33,170 nt of DNA. Origin: Intoshia linei (Eukaryota > Orthonectida > Rhopaluridae). The position numbers and the translations under genes were made by a program. Numbering within the stretch: position 1 is the first letter of the stretch; each line of letters begins with the position of its first letter. Shown in pieces: positions 12,386-23,400 of this stretch. The notes under the pieces are model-generated. The model did no database searches. It was given only the letters and a program-made list of their open reading frames with translations, and was not told the origin of the DNA. The stretch is taken from assembly GCA_001642005.1 (NCBI GenBank), contig LWCA01000307.1:1-33170 (forward strand), in the 5' to 3' direction.

Positions 12386-12890
12386 TCCTTATAAAATTAT
12401 TTTGTTAAAAATGTATGTCTGTTTGTTCTAGTTTATTTAAGAAAGTAAGAGGAGTCGAGTTATACAAATTACATATTTATATAACAATTTTTCTAGAATT
12501 ATGTTTATCACAATTTTCAATTTCAGAAATTGAGTCTTTCAAGGTGAAAAACCCCAATTGTCTTTTGTTTTTAAATTCAAACCCGTCCTAAAATTATATA
12601 AAATACATTTTCATAAAGGGTTTTAAATGAATCAATATTATGATAGTTTTCAATTTCAAAGTCTTATATCTTCACGGCAAAACCAGTAATTACCCCTTTT
12701 TGTAAAAATTAAGAAAGTCCTAGACTTTAAAAAAAATACAGTTGATACAGTTATATCCCGTTAACCAACACAAAAAATTTCAATTTGATAAAGTGAAACC
12801 TTTATGGTCAAAAAAGCACTTAGTGTTTATTTTTTTATTTTGAAACTATTTTATTTAAAAAATCATTTTTAATATTTAACGGTTGTACAA
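12386..12890 (+). mobile_element. Helitron-like element, 5' part (copy E)
   Basis: Begins A|TCCTTATAAAATTATTTTG, followed by a GTATGTCTGTTTGTT block. It then shares AAAAACCCCAATTGTC, CTTATATCTTC and GGTCAAAAAAGCA in the same order as copy A (21126-22179). Similarity fades near 12890. It is more diverged than copies A, B and D. Confidence 0.6.
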
Positions 12891-13124
12891 TTAATAATAA
12901 GATTAATAGATTAGTAATTAGTAAAAAATTTCTAAAATAAGAAAAATAGATTGAGGAAATTTGCCATTTTAAAAACTATTTGAAAACCCAATATATGTTA
13001 TAAATATTTGTTTTTTTTAATTTGTATCTTTGTTTGCTTTACAATAATTGATGATCATTATTTACTTTTTATATAAATTCACCATTCAAAGTGAAAATAT
13101 AATTGCTTTATTACATTTGTACAA

Positions 13125-13425
13125 TTCGCATTGTAGAGTCGAACCTAGCACGATCGAAGCCACCCAAAAATGAAAAATATGCCTAAAATTTTATTTTGCA
13201 AACTTAAATGTGTAAATTTTTAATTTTGTAAACTAAAATGCGTAGTGTCATGTGGCCCCTAGCCACCTATCCAACACTCTTGAATTGACATTTAAAATTT
13301 TTGAAATTACAACATAATTATGATAACTTATGATATTCAGGAATATATTTTTTTCATACTCAAATTGGAAAAATGAAGCCCGAAGGGTCTCGGGTATAGT
13401 ATGTTCGGCACTCCCCTATGTACAT
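13125..13425 (-). repeat. Interspersed repeat with a B-box-like motif (copy F)
   Basis: On the minus strand GTGCTAGGTTCGACTC resembles a tRNA/SINE B box. The same order of blocks (a GGTTCGA block, a GGTGG-type block about 110 bp away, and GAAGGGTCTCGGGTATAG further on) occurs in the opposite orientation at 26215-26510, so this is a dispersed ~300-bp repeat. A pol III origin is a guess: no convincing A box at normal spacing was seen. Confidence 0.45.
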
Positions 13426-14539
13426 CATAAAATTGTGAATTTAATTACAATTGAAATTAAATTAAAAGTTAAGAATATAATTTTATCGCTGAACAAATAT
13501 TATTGAATAAAAATCTGTACATATGATATTGTATTATATCCTACTAATAGGTACTTTACATTTTTAATTATAAAATTAGATTAACGTTCCACTGAATGGT
13601 TGATACCTCATTTTTTATGCACTTGGCATAACTTTATAAGAATAGTTTCTTGACTTTTAATAAATTAACTCAGGAGTTCACAATTTGCGTTATTATGTTT
13701 AATGTTTATTACCACGCCATTATGTGCGGCTGTGAACAATCAATATGATTATTATGCAATATATGATATTACTCCAAATTAGGGCCACCAAAAATTGACA
13801 ATTAAATTGATTATAACAAGACAAACCAGTAAATGAGTATAGCAAATTTTTTATATGTTAATTAGCATGATGATACGAATATTATGCTTATTAAAATTTT
13901 TTATTTAACATTTGTAAAAAAGTTATCAATTTATTTTGGTAATAGTTATTTTTAAAAATTTTTTTATTCAAAATGTAAGGTACACGAATGTATCAATAAT
14001 GACTCTATGAATTTGACAACTTTTCAAAACAATAAATAAAATAAATACAGTCAGCTTTAACATAAAAAGTGGTATAGATACATGTAATATGATATTATGA
14101 AAATTAAGGAAATTGTAAACGGTTTGCTACGACAAAAATTGAAAAAACTTTGTTTCTGCAAGAGTGCACTGCATATAAAAACTTTTCTAAAAGTTAATAA
14201 AGCTACCAAAAATTAGACTTTATTTTTTTTATTTTTATGGATTATTAAAAAACTAAAAAAATTGGAGTCCAAATTGAAAAGTTTAAATCAGATTTTATTC
14301 AAGGGTTATTTAAAATATTTTAATCAAAAAGTTACATTTTTGACTTTTCCAGTTTCTCTAATTAATTAAAACTTGCTGATACATGTATTTAAATTTAAAG
14401 AAAAATCTTTTATTAGACTTAAACTTTATCTCCAAAGTGAAGATTTAAAGTTGGTAGTAAGAATACTGATCTGTACTGAGCAATGGTTCACAATAATGGA
14501 AGAATCCACCTCGGTAAATTTTGTGCAGTCGTAGTATCA
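13426..14539. other. Intergenic AT-rich DNA upstream of the plus-strand LAMP-like gene
   Basis: I see no gene or convincing repeat. A loose inverted repeat (GTTCACA/TGTGAAC) spans 13675-13739. The promoter of the next gene is presumably at the right end. Confidence 0.45.
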
Positions 14540-15539
14540 ATGAGTAAAGTAGCTTTTTGTGCCCTCTCCACGGTCGTGTGTATAAAAATACTAATTGTTA
14601 GTTTTGAAATCTTGCAGTGCATTATGACGTGTAATTTTTTTTAATTTTGATATTTAACTTAGGTTTTTTTGTCAAATCTTATTCATATTCAATTGATCGA
14701 ATAAAGAGTCACATACGAGGTAATAAATCCTGGAAACTGTTTTTTCCTATACTTTAATATTTAGGGTACTGGAGAATAAACGACCAAGTGAATGATTACA
14801 TTTCATGTTCTTTAATTCGAATCAGAATCACTGCGTTTGGATATGACGTGAATACGGTTATTTTTAACATTATTCAAAAAACTAAATTAGACTTAATTAA
14901 ACTTAGAAGAAACAAATTGAATTAAATTTTCACAACAATATAATCGGGCGGTGCGTAACAATGAAAATTTTTTTTGAAGCAGATGGGTTTAATTTAAAAA
15001 AAAACATAAACGGAATAACCCTGAAATTTGAAATACTTCACAATAGTGACACGGTTTCGTTGATGAGATCTTACATAACGTTAAACGGAGTAAACGAATT
15101 TCTACCATCTATACTTTTTTTCAATAATACTGAGACATATGAAACTTACAAATGCTTGCATAGGGTCAAATTTAATTTAAACAAACAATTTGAAAATATT
15201 CATTTGGACAAGTTAATCATCAGTCATGTCAAGTTGTTACCTGTTAGTTATGGACATGAAAAATTCAACCGTCGTGGTAGATATTAGTACTATACTATTA
15301 TTTATACAATCCGTTTAGTAAATTATTGCATTGTTGATGCATTTCCAGCGGAAATCATTGTAGAAGAACACAAATCTTACCTTGTTTACTACAGAACAAT
15401 CAAAGTTTCGGCTGTGATTGTCTTGTGCGCATCTATTATTGGGATAATTTGTCTATTGTTTTACGGAATAAATCGATCCTTCAATAAGTACAAACACGGA
15501 TACCCTTCAAAAAATTATGATATCATTAGTGATGAATAA
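14540..15539 (+). CDS. LAMP-like lysosomal/endosomal type I membrane protein (5 exons)
   Basis: Exons: 14540-14630, 14663-14719, 14765-14856, 14907-15276, 15349-15539 (801 nt, 266 aa). Intron 1 is only 32 bp. Order: signal peptide (MSKVAFCALSTVVCIKILIV); a luminal domain with GYWRIN, ISCSLIRIRI, GRCVTMKIFF and YETYKCLHRVKF, the cysteine/aromatic layout of the LAMP luminal domain; a transmembrane helix at residues 223-244; and a 22-residue cytosolic tail with YDII (260-263), a YxxPhi endolysosomal sorting signal. Known LAMP proteins are abundant lysosomal membrane glycoproteins. The last luminal cysteine, present in the minus-strand paralogue (VNCEPL), is absent here, so one disulfide may be lost. 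Sequence identity to classical LAMPs is low; the call rests on layout and on agreement with the paralogue. Confidence 0.7.
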
Positions 15540-15541
15540 TT

Positions 15542-17533
15542 TTAATAAACTTTATTTTTATATGTAAAATAGACCAATAAACTGATTAAACATACAATTC
15601 CAAACAAGGAACAAAATAACACTCCAATTATAATAGTTCGATTACTATCGTAAGATAATGGTTTGACTGATAAAGGTTTCCAGTATATTCCATCGATTTT
15701 TTTAAAATGAATCAACGGCTCGCAATTAACTCCTAAAATGTAAAATATGTGACTTGTTACTTTAATTTATATTTGGTTCTCAACTAATTTTTCTCATTCC
15801 CCCTAGAGGTATTATACTTTGTGACACCCTCCATTATGTATTAGAAATATACTAAAATTGGAATGGTGATTATAACTATAATTAATGAGAATTTTGTCCA
15901 GATTCACGGTTAAGTGGAAGAAAGAGCACAACGTAAATCGTCTTTAATATTTAATGTTTCATTTTTTATATATAAAAGAGTAGAAAATCTACATTCCATA
16001 AGTATGTTGATACGAAAGCTAACAATTCTAACTGCTTTTTCCAAATTTAGGTAAAATCTACGATTAGTTATATCTTTCATCAAAATTTTATTATTAATTT
16101 TTCAGCATATGCATCATTTGCACCCGAATCTATTTATTTATTTAATTCTGAATTTTCAATTTCCCCCTTTAAATACAATGTAGTAAAATTTCCTCTGTTG
16201 AGAACCATTGATTTATATACTTGATTTTGCGACAAGTTTATGATCATTAACATTTATCCAAATTTTTATTCTTTCCACATTAATTTCTTTTATATAAATG
16301 TTTCCTATAGTATAATGCCGTTTTAATGAAACTGAAATGTTGCAAGAATATGTTTCTTGTTGGTTGGTTTGTTGGTAAAATATTTGTTTTGGTAAATATA
16401 TATAATTTGGTCCCAATTTCAATATTGCTTCTTCCAATTTAACAATTTGATCGAATCCAACCTTTTTTGTTTTAAATTTTAAAGCTATATAACTATATTT
16501 GGAAGGAAATAAATTACCACTTGCCTAATTTCAATATTTAACAAAATATACCGTCATTACCTTAAAAAATATAATACTGCGATCGCATCTTACGCTCACG
16601 TCTTCTGATGTGAACGAAATTGTAATTGATTCATTCTAAGTTGAATTTGTAAATAAATTAGCTTAGTTTCCTCTTTTCAAAATTTTTTACAAATAAGAAT
16701 ATTCTTAAACCCAACCATTTTTACTAATTATCAAAATTTACCAACTTAGGGAAAATTCCTGTTTTACCAAACCCTAAAAAGACAAATTCAGTTTTACCAA
16801 CCCTTAAGGATAAAAATCTAGTCTTAGCAACCCTATAGCGCAAAAGCCAGTTGTTCCAAACCCTACAAATAAAAATTCCGTTTTAACAACCCTTTAGAGG
16901 AAAAGTTCACTTTTCCGACCCTAAACAGAAAAATTCAGTTTTACCAACTCTAAAATGAAAAAATCAGTTTACCAAACCTTTAAAGAAAATTACCGTTTTA
17001 ACAAAGCTGAAAGGAAAATTGTAATTAAGGTTTTAACCTTTTAGGGTTGGAAAAGTTGGATTTGATGTTTTAGGGTTTGTAAAAGTGGACTTTTCATCTT
17101 AAGGTTTGGTAAAACTGATTTTTTTATTTTAGAGTTGGTAAGACTGAATTTTTCTTTTTAGGGTTGGTAATACTACTTTTTTTCTTGTAGGGTTTGAACC
17201 AATGGATTTTTTGTTTTAGCGTTAGTATAAGTGGAATTTTCACTAAAGAGATTGTAAAAGTGTGATTTTCCCTTAAGGGTAAGTAAAATTGTTTGGATTT
17301 AAGTAGGCACCCTTTACAAATTACGTGCAAAAAATTAAGATGTTGAGAGGGTCAAAAGCGAGTATGATAAAGATTACTTTGAATTTTCCCATTCGCACTG
17401 CATTTGCTGTAATGTCTCCTCTAACCAAAGCACAGATGGATCCATTCGATTTTGTTAATCTCCAATAACCCCTGATTAGGGAGACCATATATTTTAAGCT
17501 GAAGCATTCCGCATAAATTATTAAAACTATACA
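15542..17533 (-). CDS. Second LAMP-like membrane protein, paralogue of the plus-strand gene (5' end unresolved)
   Basis: Exons in coding order: 17378-17533 (first exon partial), 16561-16635, 16221-16524, 15542-15732. Introns: 742, 36 and 488 bp. Matches to the paralogue: IRGYWRL, SICALVRGDI, VRCDRSIIFF, ALKFKTKKV, ETYSCNISVSLK, then a transmembrane helix (IIIGVLFCSLFGIVCLISLL). The last exon is 191 nt in both genes and the phase-1 junction before it is shared. The tail (VYFTYKNKVY) is short and has no YxxPhi signal, so sorting may differ from the paralogue. The signal peptide is not settled: CIVLIIYAEC begins the partial exon, and an ATG at 17594 opens MKLTLIIFI with a 33-bp GT-AG intron after it, but the phases do not join. 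This could mean a missed exon, an error or decay. The 742-bp intron contains the foldback array. Confidence 0.65.
16741..17300. repeat. Foldback array: two inverted blocks of ~30-bp tandem repeats
   Basis: Left block (16741-17023): about ten units of 29-30 bp, each of the form CCCTAAAnnnnAAAATTCAG followed by TTTTACCAA. Right block (17041-17300): about nine units of the reverse complement, of the form TTAGGGTTGGTAAAACTGAA followed by a T-rich spacer. The centre, 17027-17040, is itself a hairpin (AAGGTT-TT-AACCTT). The layout resembles Drosophila FB (foldback) elements, whose long inverted repeats are made of short tandem repeats. It lies wholly inside an intron of the minus-strand LAMP-like gene. 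Single degraded unit groups of the family occur at 3570-3730, 7870-8040 and perhaps near 31610. Confidence 0.8.
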
Positions 17534-17676
17534 CTAGATTTTAATGGTTCATTACATAGTTTTTACCTATAAAAATTATTAGAGTAAGTTTCATATTGTA
17601 TAATTGTTTACTGCAAACAAATAAAATAATGTAATTTTCAATTTTTAGTATAGAATGTGATTATTTATGTTACATA

Positions 17677-19329
17677 CTAACTTGACTGCTATGTATTACG
17701 TAAAAGAGAATCTAGCTCTCCCGAGGGAACATTTTTATTCTACCAAAAAAATTAATTCACGTTGAAAATCTAACTTAATAATCCTACCATTCACTATTAT
17801 CAATCATTTAAGTGAGTGGTTCCCAAACTTGTTCCAGGTGGAACCGTCATATCACATTACTTTTCAATTAAAACTGAATTATTCCACGTTAAATTTATTT
17901 TGTTAACATTTGTGTAAAGAATTTTAAAAAAAATTGTCATAAATAGCATAAATTACAAAAAAAATAAAATTGTAAAAACCTATTTTGTCATTTTCAATTG
18001 AGTTAATATATACAATTGTACATGTACCAATGTAATAAATAATTAAAAATACCAATTATGTATCACTAATTAACGGAATCTGCACTTTAAAAACATATTT
18101 CAGATGAATTTACCGATATTGCTAAGCATTAGGATGATATAATATAAAAATGATGATAACCAAGTCAGGGGCAAATTCAAGTGGTGCAGTTGCATCCCTA
18201 AAATTTTAATTAATGTTTTGTAAAATAACTGAAAAGGTTTTAATAAATTAAAACAATATAGATGGCGCATAACACTACATTTTTAATATTTTTGCGAAAA
18301 AATACAAATTTGGAAACTATTATATAACAACCTTTAAATGAAATTAAAAGAGACGCCCTAAAATTTTTTAAATTTAAATATATCTCACACCCCATTAACT
18401 AGCTTCTTGGATCCTATCAGTATTAATATTACTTTTAGTAACCGTTGGTTAGTTTTACTTTAAATTTCAAACAAAATGTTTTGAAAATGAGGATTTGAGA
18501 TTTAAAAATTGCGAAGAAATAAATTATATAGATTTTCACCCATATTTCATGTATTGGAAATGAGTAGACGTTCAATGCACATTTCTTATGAAATTGTAGG
18601 ATCAATATTTACATTTTCAATTTTAATCAAATATTTGAAAAATATTGGTTGATAATATATTAAAAATTATTTTTCACCGGGAATGCGTAGATTTCTCGGG
18701 TTGAACTTTTGTATTTATATCAACTGGAATAAGCTCTACAGAAAAATCTCTTTTTTTAAAGGTTAAACTTTTGTATTTATATCAACTGGAATAAGCTCTA
18801 TCAGAATAATTTTTTTTTTTAAATTTTTGACTGTTAATTATTTCACATTTATTGTTTTAATAAAATAATTCGGAAAAAAAATATATGAATACTAAAATGC
18901 TTTTATTGACCGTGAAGTCGTCACTTATTCGGATTAAAATTTTTTGTGTGTGTTAACAAGATACAACTGTACCACCTGTAAAATTGTTTAAATTATAGGG
19001 CTGTTTTCATTAAAAAAAGAAGGGTAATTTAGGGTTTTGGCTCTGAAGATATAATTTTTTTTAATTTAAATTTATGATAATGTTTATGATTTTAAAATCC
19101 GTATCAGCGTATATATTTTTTTTAAATTCTCCAACTTGTTTGATTTTCAAAAAAAAGGACAATTAAAGTTTTTGACCCGTAAGATGATAGTTTGGGAGGT
19201 TGAAATTTATCTTATTATTACCCGGAAAAATCTGTAATTGAAATATGGACTTTATAAAATTCTAAGACTAGTAGTTATTGAAATAAACGATAATACACAG
19301 ACAAACAAAGCATATTATATAAGTAAGGA
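17677..19329 (-). mobile_element. Helitron-like element, long copy with a further insertion (copy B)
   Basis: On the minus strand it begins A|TCCTTACTTATATAATATGC (19329) and ends CAGTCAAGTTAG|T (17677). It is colinear with copy A except for about 520 extra bases around 17935-18460 of unknown origin, and a direct 62-bp-period duplication of GTATTTATATCAACTGG and flanking sequence (18701-18738 and 18763-18800). No Rep/helicase reading frame is visible, so it is non-autonomous. Confidence 0.75.
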
Positions 19330-20461
19330 TATGAATATTAATATAATATAAAATATATCAAGAATCAATTAAAACAGTATTTACGAACATATAACCACTA
19401 TTTCAAAACATTTGGCGGAAATTACCCCCAAAAAAATTTTTTTGGACAACTATTAACTCACATAGACACAAAAAAAATTGGGGTAATTTTTATAACGTAA
19501 TTATTTAAATAATGTTAATAATTGTACAAATTTTTATAACCTGGATAAAATAGCAATTAATTGCATTGTAAAATATAATTCAGTGTATGTATCGTTAATA
19601 ATATGTATTATACGCTATTAACTTAATTTATAGTATGTATAAATTAATTAAAAAGCAACTCAATCTAATCATTACGTTTACGTGTCGCGTATACTATAGT
19701 ATACGCAAACGAAATGAATATTTTATTTTCAAAAAGCAAGTTATCATGTTTCGATATGCATAATAAAATACTTCATTAAATACATAGTTGTGCAACGATA
19801 TATGCATTGCATATACAAATAATATATAATATATATATATAATATAAATTACACAAGTACATTTCGTATTATAAATTATAACGTTTACAGTTAATTAAAA
19901 GACAATTTAATATTCTAATAATGATATTGAAATTTGAATAATATAAAATCAAAGTCCATTACAACTCATAAATCAGAAATACACAATTCTTACAGAGATA
20001 GTGTCCTAATTATTAAATTTTATTCTAAATCTACGAGACAATTATACTTTGACAGTATATGAATGTATAATGTTATGCTATAAATTTCATGCAATTCAGT
20101 ATGTGAAATTTTGTTTGCATATAATTATCTCTAATGTATACTGCATTGTATTTATATTTACCAGTGTAGATTTATACATTTTATGATTTTAATGTACATA
20201 AAATTTATTGAATTTACAAAAACATATTATTAAATATCTAATTAGACATGTATAATCACATTTCACAGTTGTTTCTATTTAAATGGGGACATTACCTTTA
20301 TTATGATAAACACATATTGACAATTTATTTTTTCCACAGAATGTATTCAAAATGAATGTCATACTTACCTATTATTGACATACATTTTATGTCAATACTA
20401 TAAAAATTACCTACATCTTACATTAAATATATCATAAACATTAAATTATATTGTATGCGAC
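19330..20461. other. Intergenic AT-rich DNA upstream of plastin
   Basis: No gene seen. It contains a perfect 20-bp palindrome at 19687-19706 (GCGTATACTATAGTATACGC) and an (AT)-rich run near 19820-19850. The plastin promoter is presumably at the right end. Confidence 0.5.
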
Positions 20462-23400
20462 ATGTCTCTAGATGCAGATAATTTAGAACTAGCCAAAGAG
20501 GTTTTCGAGGCTGTAATATATATTTTTATAATGGATAACTAGCTTAATATACTCGCTAAGATTATTAACTATTATTTCATCTCTTATTTAGTATGCCAAT
20601 GGAAGTGATAACATCGATGTTAACCAACTCGGCCAACTTTTGGAAGGCTGTAATATCAAATTGGCCGGTTTTCAATTACGTGATTTGATTAAAGAAATGG
20701 ATACCGATAAAAACGGCACATTGAATATAGATGAATACATAAATGTTAATATTTTTCATTATTCATAACATGATATTTTGCCGTAAAAATTGTTTAATTT
20801 ATTCATAGATGATGACCGTTTTAATTAACGAAAGAAATTACGGAATAACATTCAAATCTGCAATAAAACAAGTCGAAAATATTAAGAAAATGGGTGGAAC
20901 TACGTATGCTTCTTCTGAAGGTACTACGCATTCTATCGCTACCCACGAAATTAACGGTTTTGCCGAGTGGCTTAATATGTAAGATTAATTAGATATTTAA
21001 TCTATTTATTTCAGAATATTGGGGAATGATGAATCAATTAAATATGAAAAGTTTCCAATAAAACAGAACACTGAAGATTTGTTTGTAGTTATTAAAGATG
21101 GAATAATATTATGGTAAATTTGAAATGCTTACTTATGTAATATGCTACGCGATTTTTGTTTGTCTGTATGTGTGCTCACTTTATTTAAATAACTACCTGT
21201 CTTAGAATTTTATAAAGTCCACATTTTAATTACAGTTTTTTCCGGAGGTGTTCGCAAACTAAATTTCAACCTCCCAAACTCAAATCGTACGGGTCAGAAA
21301 TCCCAATTGACCTTTTTTTTGAAAATCAAACCAGTTGGAGAATTTAAAAAAATATATACGCTGATACGAATTTTATAATTATAAACCAAAAATCATAAAT
21401 TTAAAAAAATTATATCTTCAGGGCCAAAACCTCAAATTACACTTCTTTTTTTAATGAAAACAGCCTTAGAATTTAAAAAAAATTACAGGTGGTACAGTTG
21501 TATCCTGTTAATACACACAAAAAATTTCAATCTAAATAAGTGACGACTTCACGGTCAAAAAAGCATTTTGGTATTCATATATTTTTTTTCAAAAATATTT
21601 TATTAAAACAAAAAATGTGAAATAATTAATGGTCCAAAAATTAAAAAAAAAGATTATTCTGATAGAGCTTATTTCAGTTGATATAAATACAAAAGTTCAA
21701 CCCGAGAAATCTACGCATTCCCGATGAAAAATAATTTTTAATACATTATCAACCAATATTTTTCAAATACTTCGATTAAAATAAAAATTGAAAATGTAAA
21801 TATTGATCTTACAATTTCAAAAAAAATGTGCATTTAAACGTTTACACATTTCCAATAAAGAAATATGGGTGAAAATCTACATAATTCTTTCGGAATTTTT
21901 TTCATTGCTACGCAATTTATAAATTTTAAATTCTCATTTTCAAAACATTTTATATAAAATTTAAAGTATTTAATTAAATGTTAACAAACAAAAAATTAAG
22001 ATGGAATAATTCACTTTAAAGTAAAAAGTAATGTGATAATCCTTTAAAGGATGAATAATAGTGAATAGTAGGATTTTTAAGTTAGATTTTCAACGTGAAT
22101 TTATTTTTTTGGTATAATAAAAATGTGCCCTCGGCAGAGCTAAGTGCTGTTTGTACGTAGTACATTACAGTCAACCTAGTTATAATTATAATAGTATACT
22201 TTATAATTATTCAATTTTTTAGTAAATTAATAAATATCGCCCAAAAAGGAACTATTGATGTGAGAGCTATAAATTTTAATAAATTGAATGTCTACAAAAT
22301 CCACGAAAATATGACTCTCGCTATAAACTCGGCCGCTGCTATTGGAGTGTCCACAGTAAATATTGGAGCAGAAGATATAATTTCTGGTGTTCAGCATATT
22401 TGTTTAGGATTAATTTGGCAAATTATTAAGGTATGATTTTATAATAATTGTAATTATCAGATTGTATTAATTAAACATTGTTATTTACATCAGTCATAAT
22501 CTCTAAAAATTATTATTATAGCAAGCACATTAAATACATTTCTAATATGAAAACTTATTATTATTTTAAAAAATTACTTTACTTTACAACCAGTTTGAAA
22601 GTTTAGTAAAAAATACATCGAGATCCTGACTAATGTATTTTGGGGAGAGGTACAAATATTTTTATACACTTCATTTATGAATATTCTCATATAGCACTTT
22701 TTAAGACTAGTGGAGAAAAATTCCACTAAATTTAACAAAATGATGTAAAACCCTCTCTAAATTTTAAAATATTAGTTTATAAACGCCTTTCTAATTTTAT
22801 TTATAAAACTTCATTAATTAAGACACTCTAAACTTTTGATAAATTCTTTTAAACCCTTCTAAAGCTTAAAAAATTATATGTTAAATTGTAGAATTAAATT
22901 AAAATGGAATTAAAATGAATAATAAAATCAAAAGCATTTTTTAAATTTTTGTCATAAAAAATTTCCAAAGGCCTGTCCATATTTAAAAAAATTACACAAG
23001 AATAAAAATGAACACATATTGTTTTCAGTTTAAAAAAATACCTCTAAAATTGCTTTTTATATTATTTTCTTCAAAAATTACTCTAAACATAAAAATCTCC
23101 CTGAAACACTCTCTAATATTTAAAAGACTCGTCTTTAAGTTTTTAAAAGTTTACTGGAATATCTCTTTTATAATTTTGTTGGAAAAAATCCCACAATTCT
23201 ATTTCTAATTATATAGAAAAAAATAAAAATCCATTTTTAAATTCATTTTTTTAAAAATTCCTCTAAATTTTAAAGAAATGTAGTGAAAATCTCTCTAATA
23301 TTTAAAAATTTTACATGAATAATCCTTTTTTTTAAATTTAGTTTACAAAAAATACCTTAAAAATCACTTTTTTAATTTTTTTCTCAAAAACTCACTTAAA

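Noticed and set aside
12386-13150. Extending Helitron copy E to a CTAG near 13146
   Set aside because: The sequence after that CTAG is conserved in repeat copy G, so it belongs to another repeat and not to the Helitron boundary.
13125-13160. tRNA gene on the minus strand suggested by GGTTCGACTC
   Set aside because: No acceptor, D or anticodon stem can be drawn at normal spacing; only a B-box-like motif is present.
17041-17300. TTAGGG-containing repeats as an internal telomere
   Set aside because: TTAGGG occurs once per ~30-bp unit within a longer variable unit, not as a hexamer array, and the opposite block is inverted. It is a foldback repeat.
16741-17300. CRISPR-like array
   Set aside because: The units are contiguous and degenerate with no distinct spacers, the blocks are inverted, and the genome is animal.
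17124-17330. Minus-strand open frame of 68 codons
   Set aside because: It is a product of the ~30-bp foldback units and falls inside an intron of the minus-strand LAMP-like gene.
23008-23208. Open reading frame of about 66 codons
   Set aside because: It lies inside the AT-rich array in a plastin intron; the composition is Lys/Phe/Ile/Leu from A/T runs with no domain.
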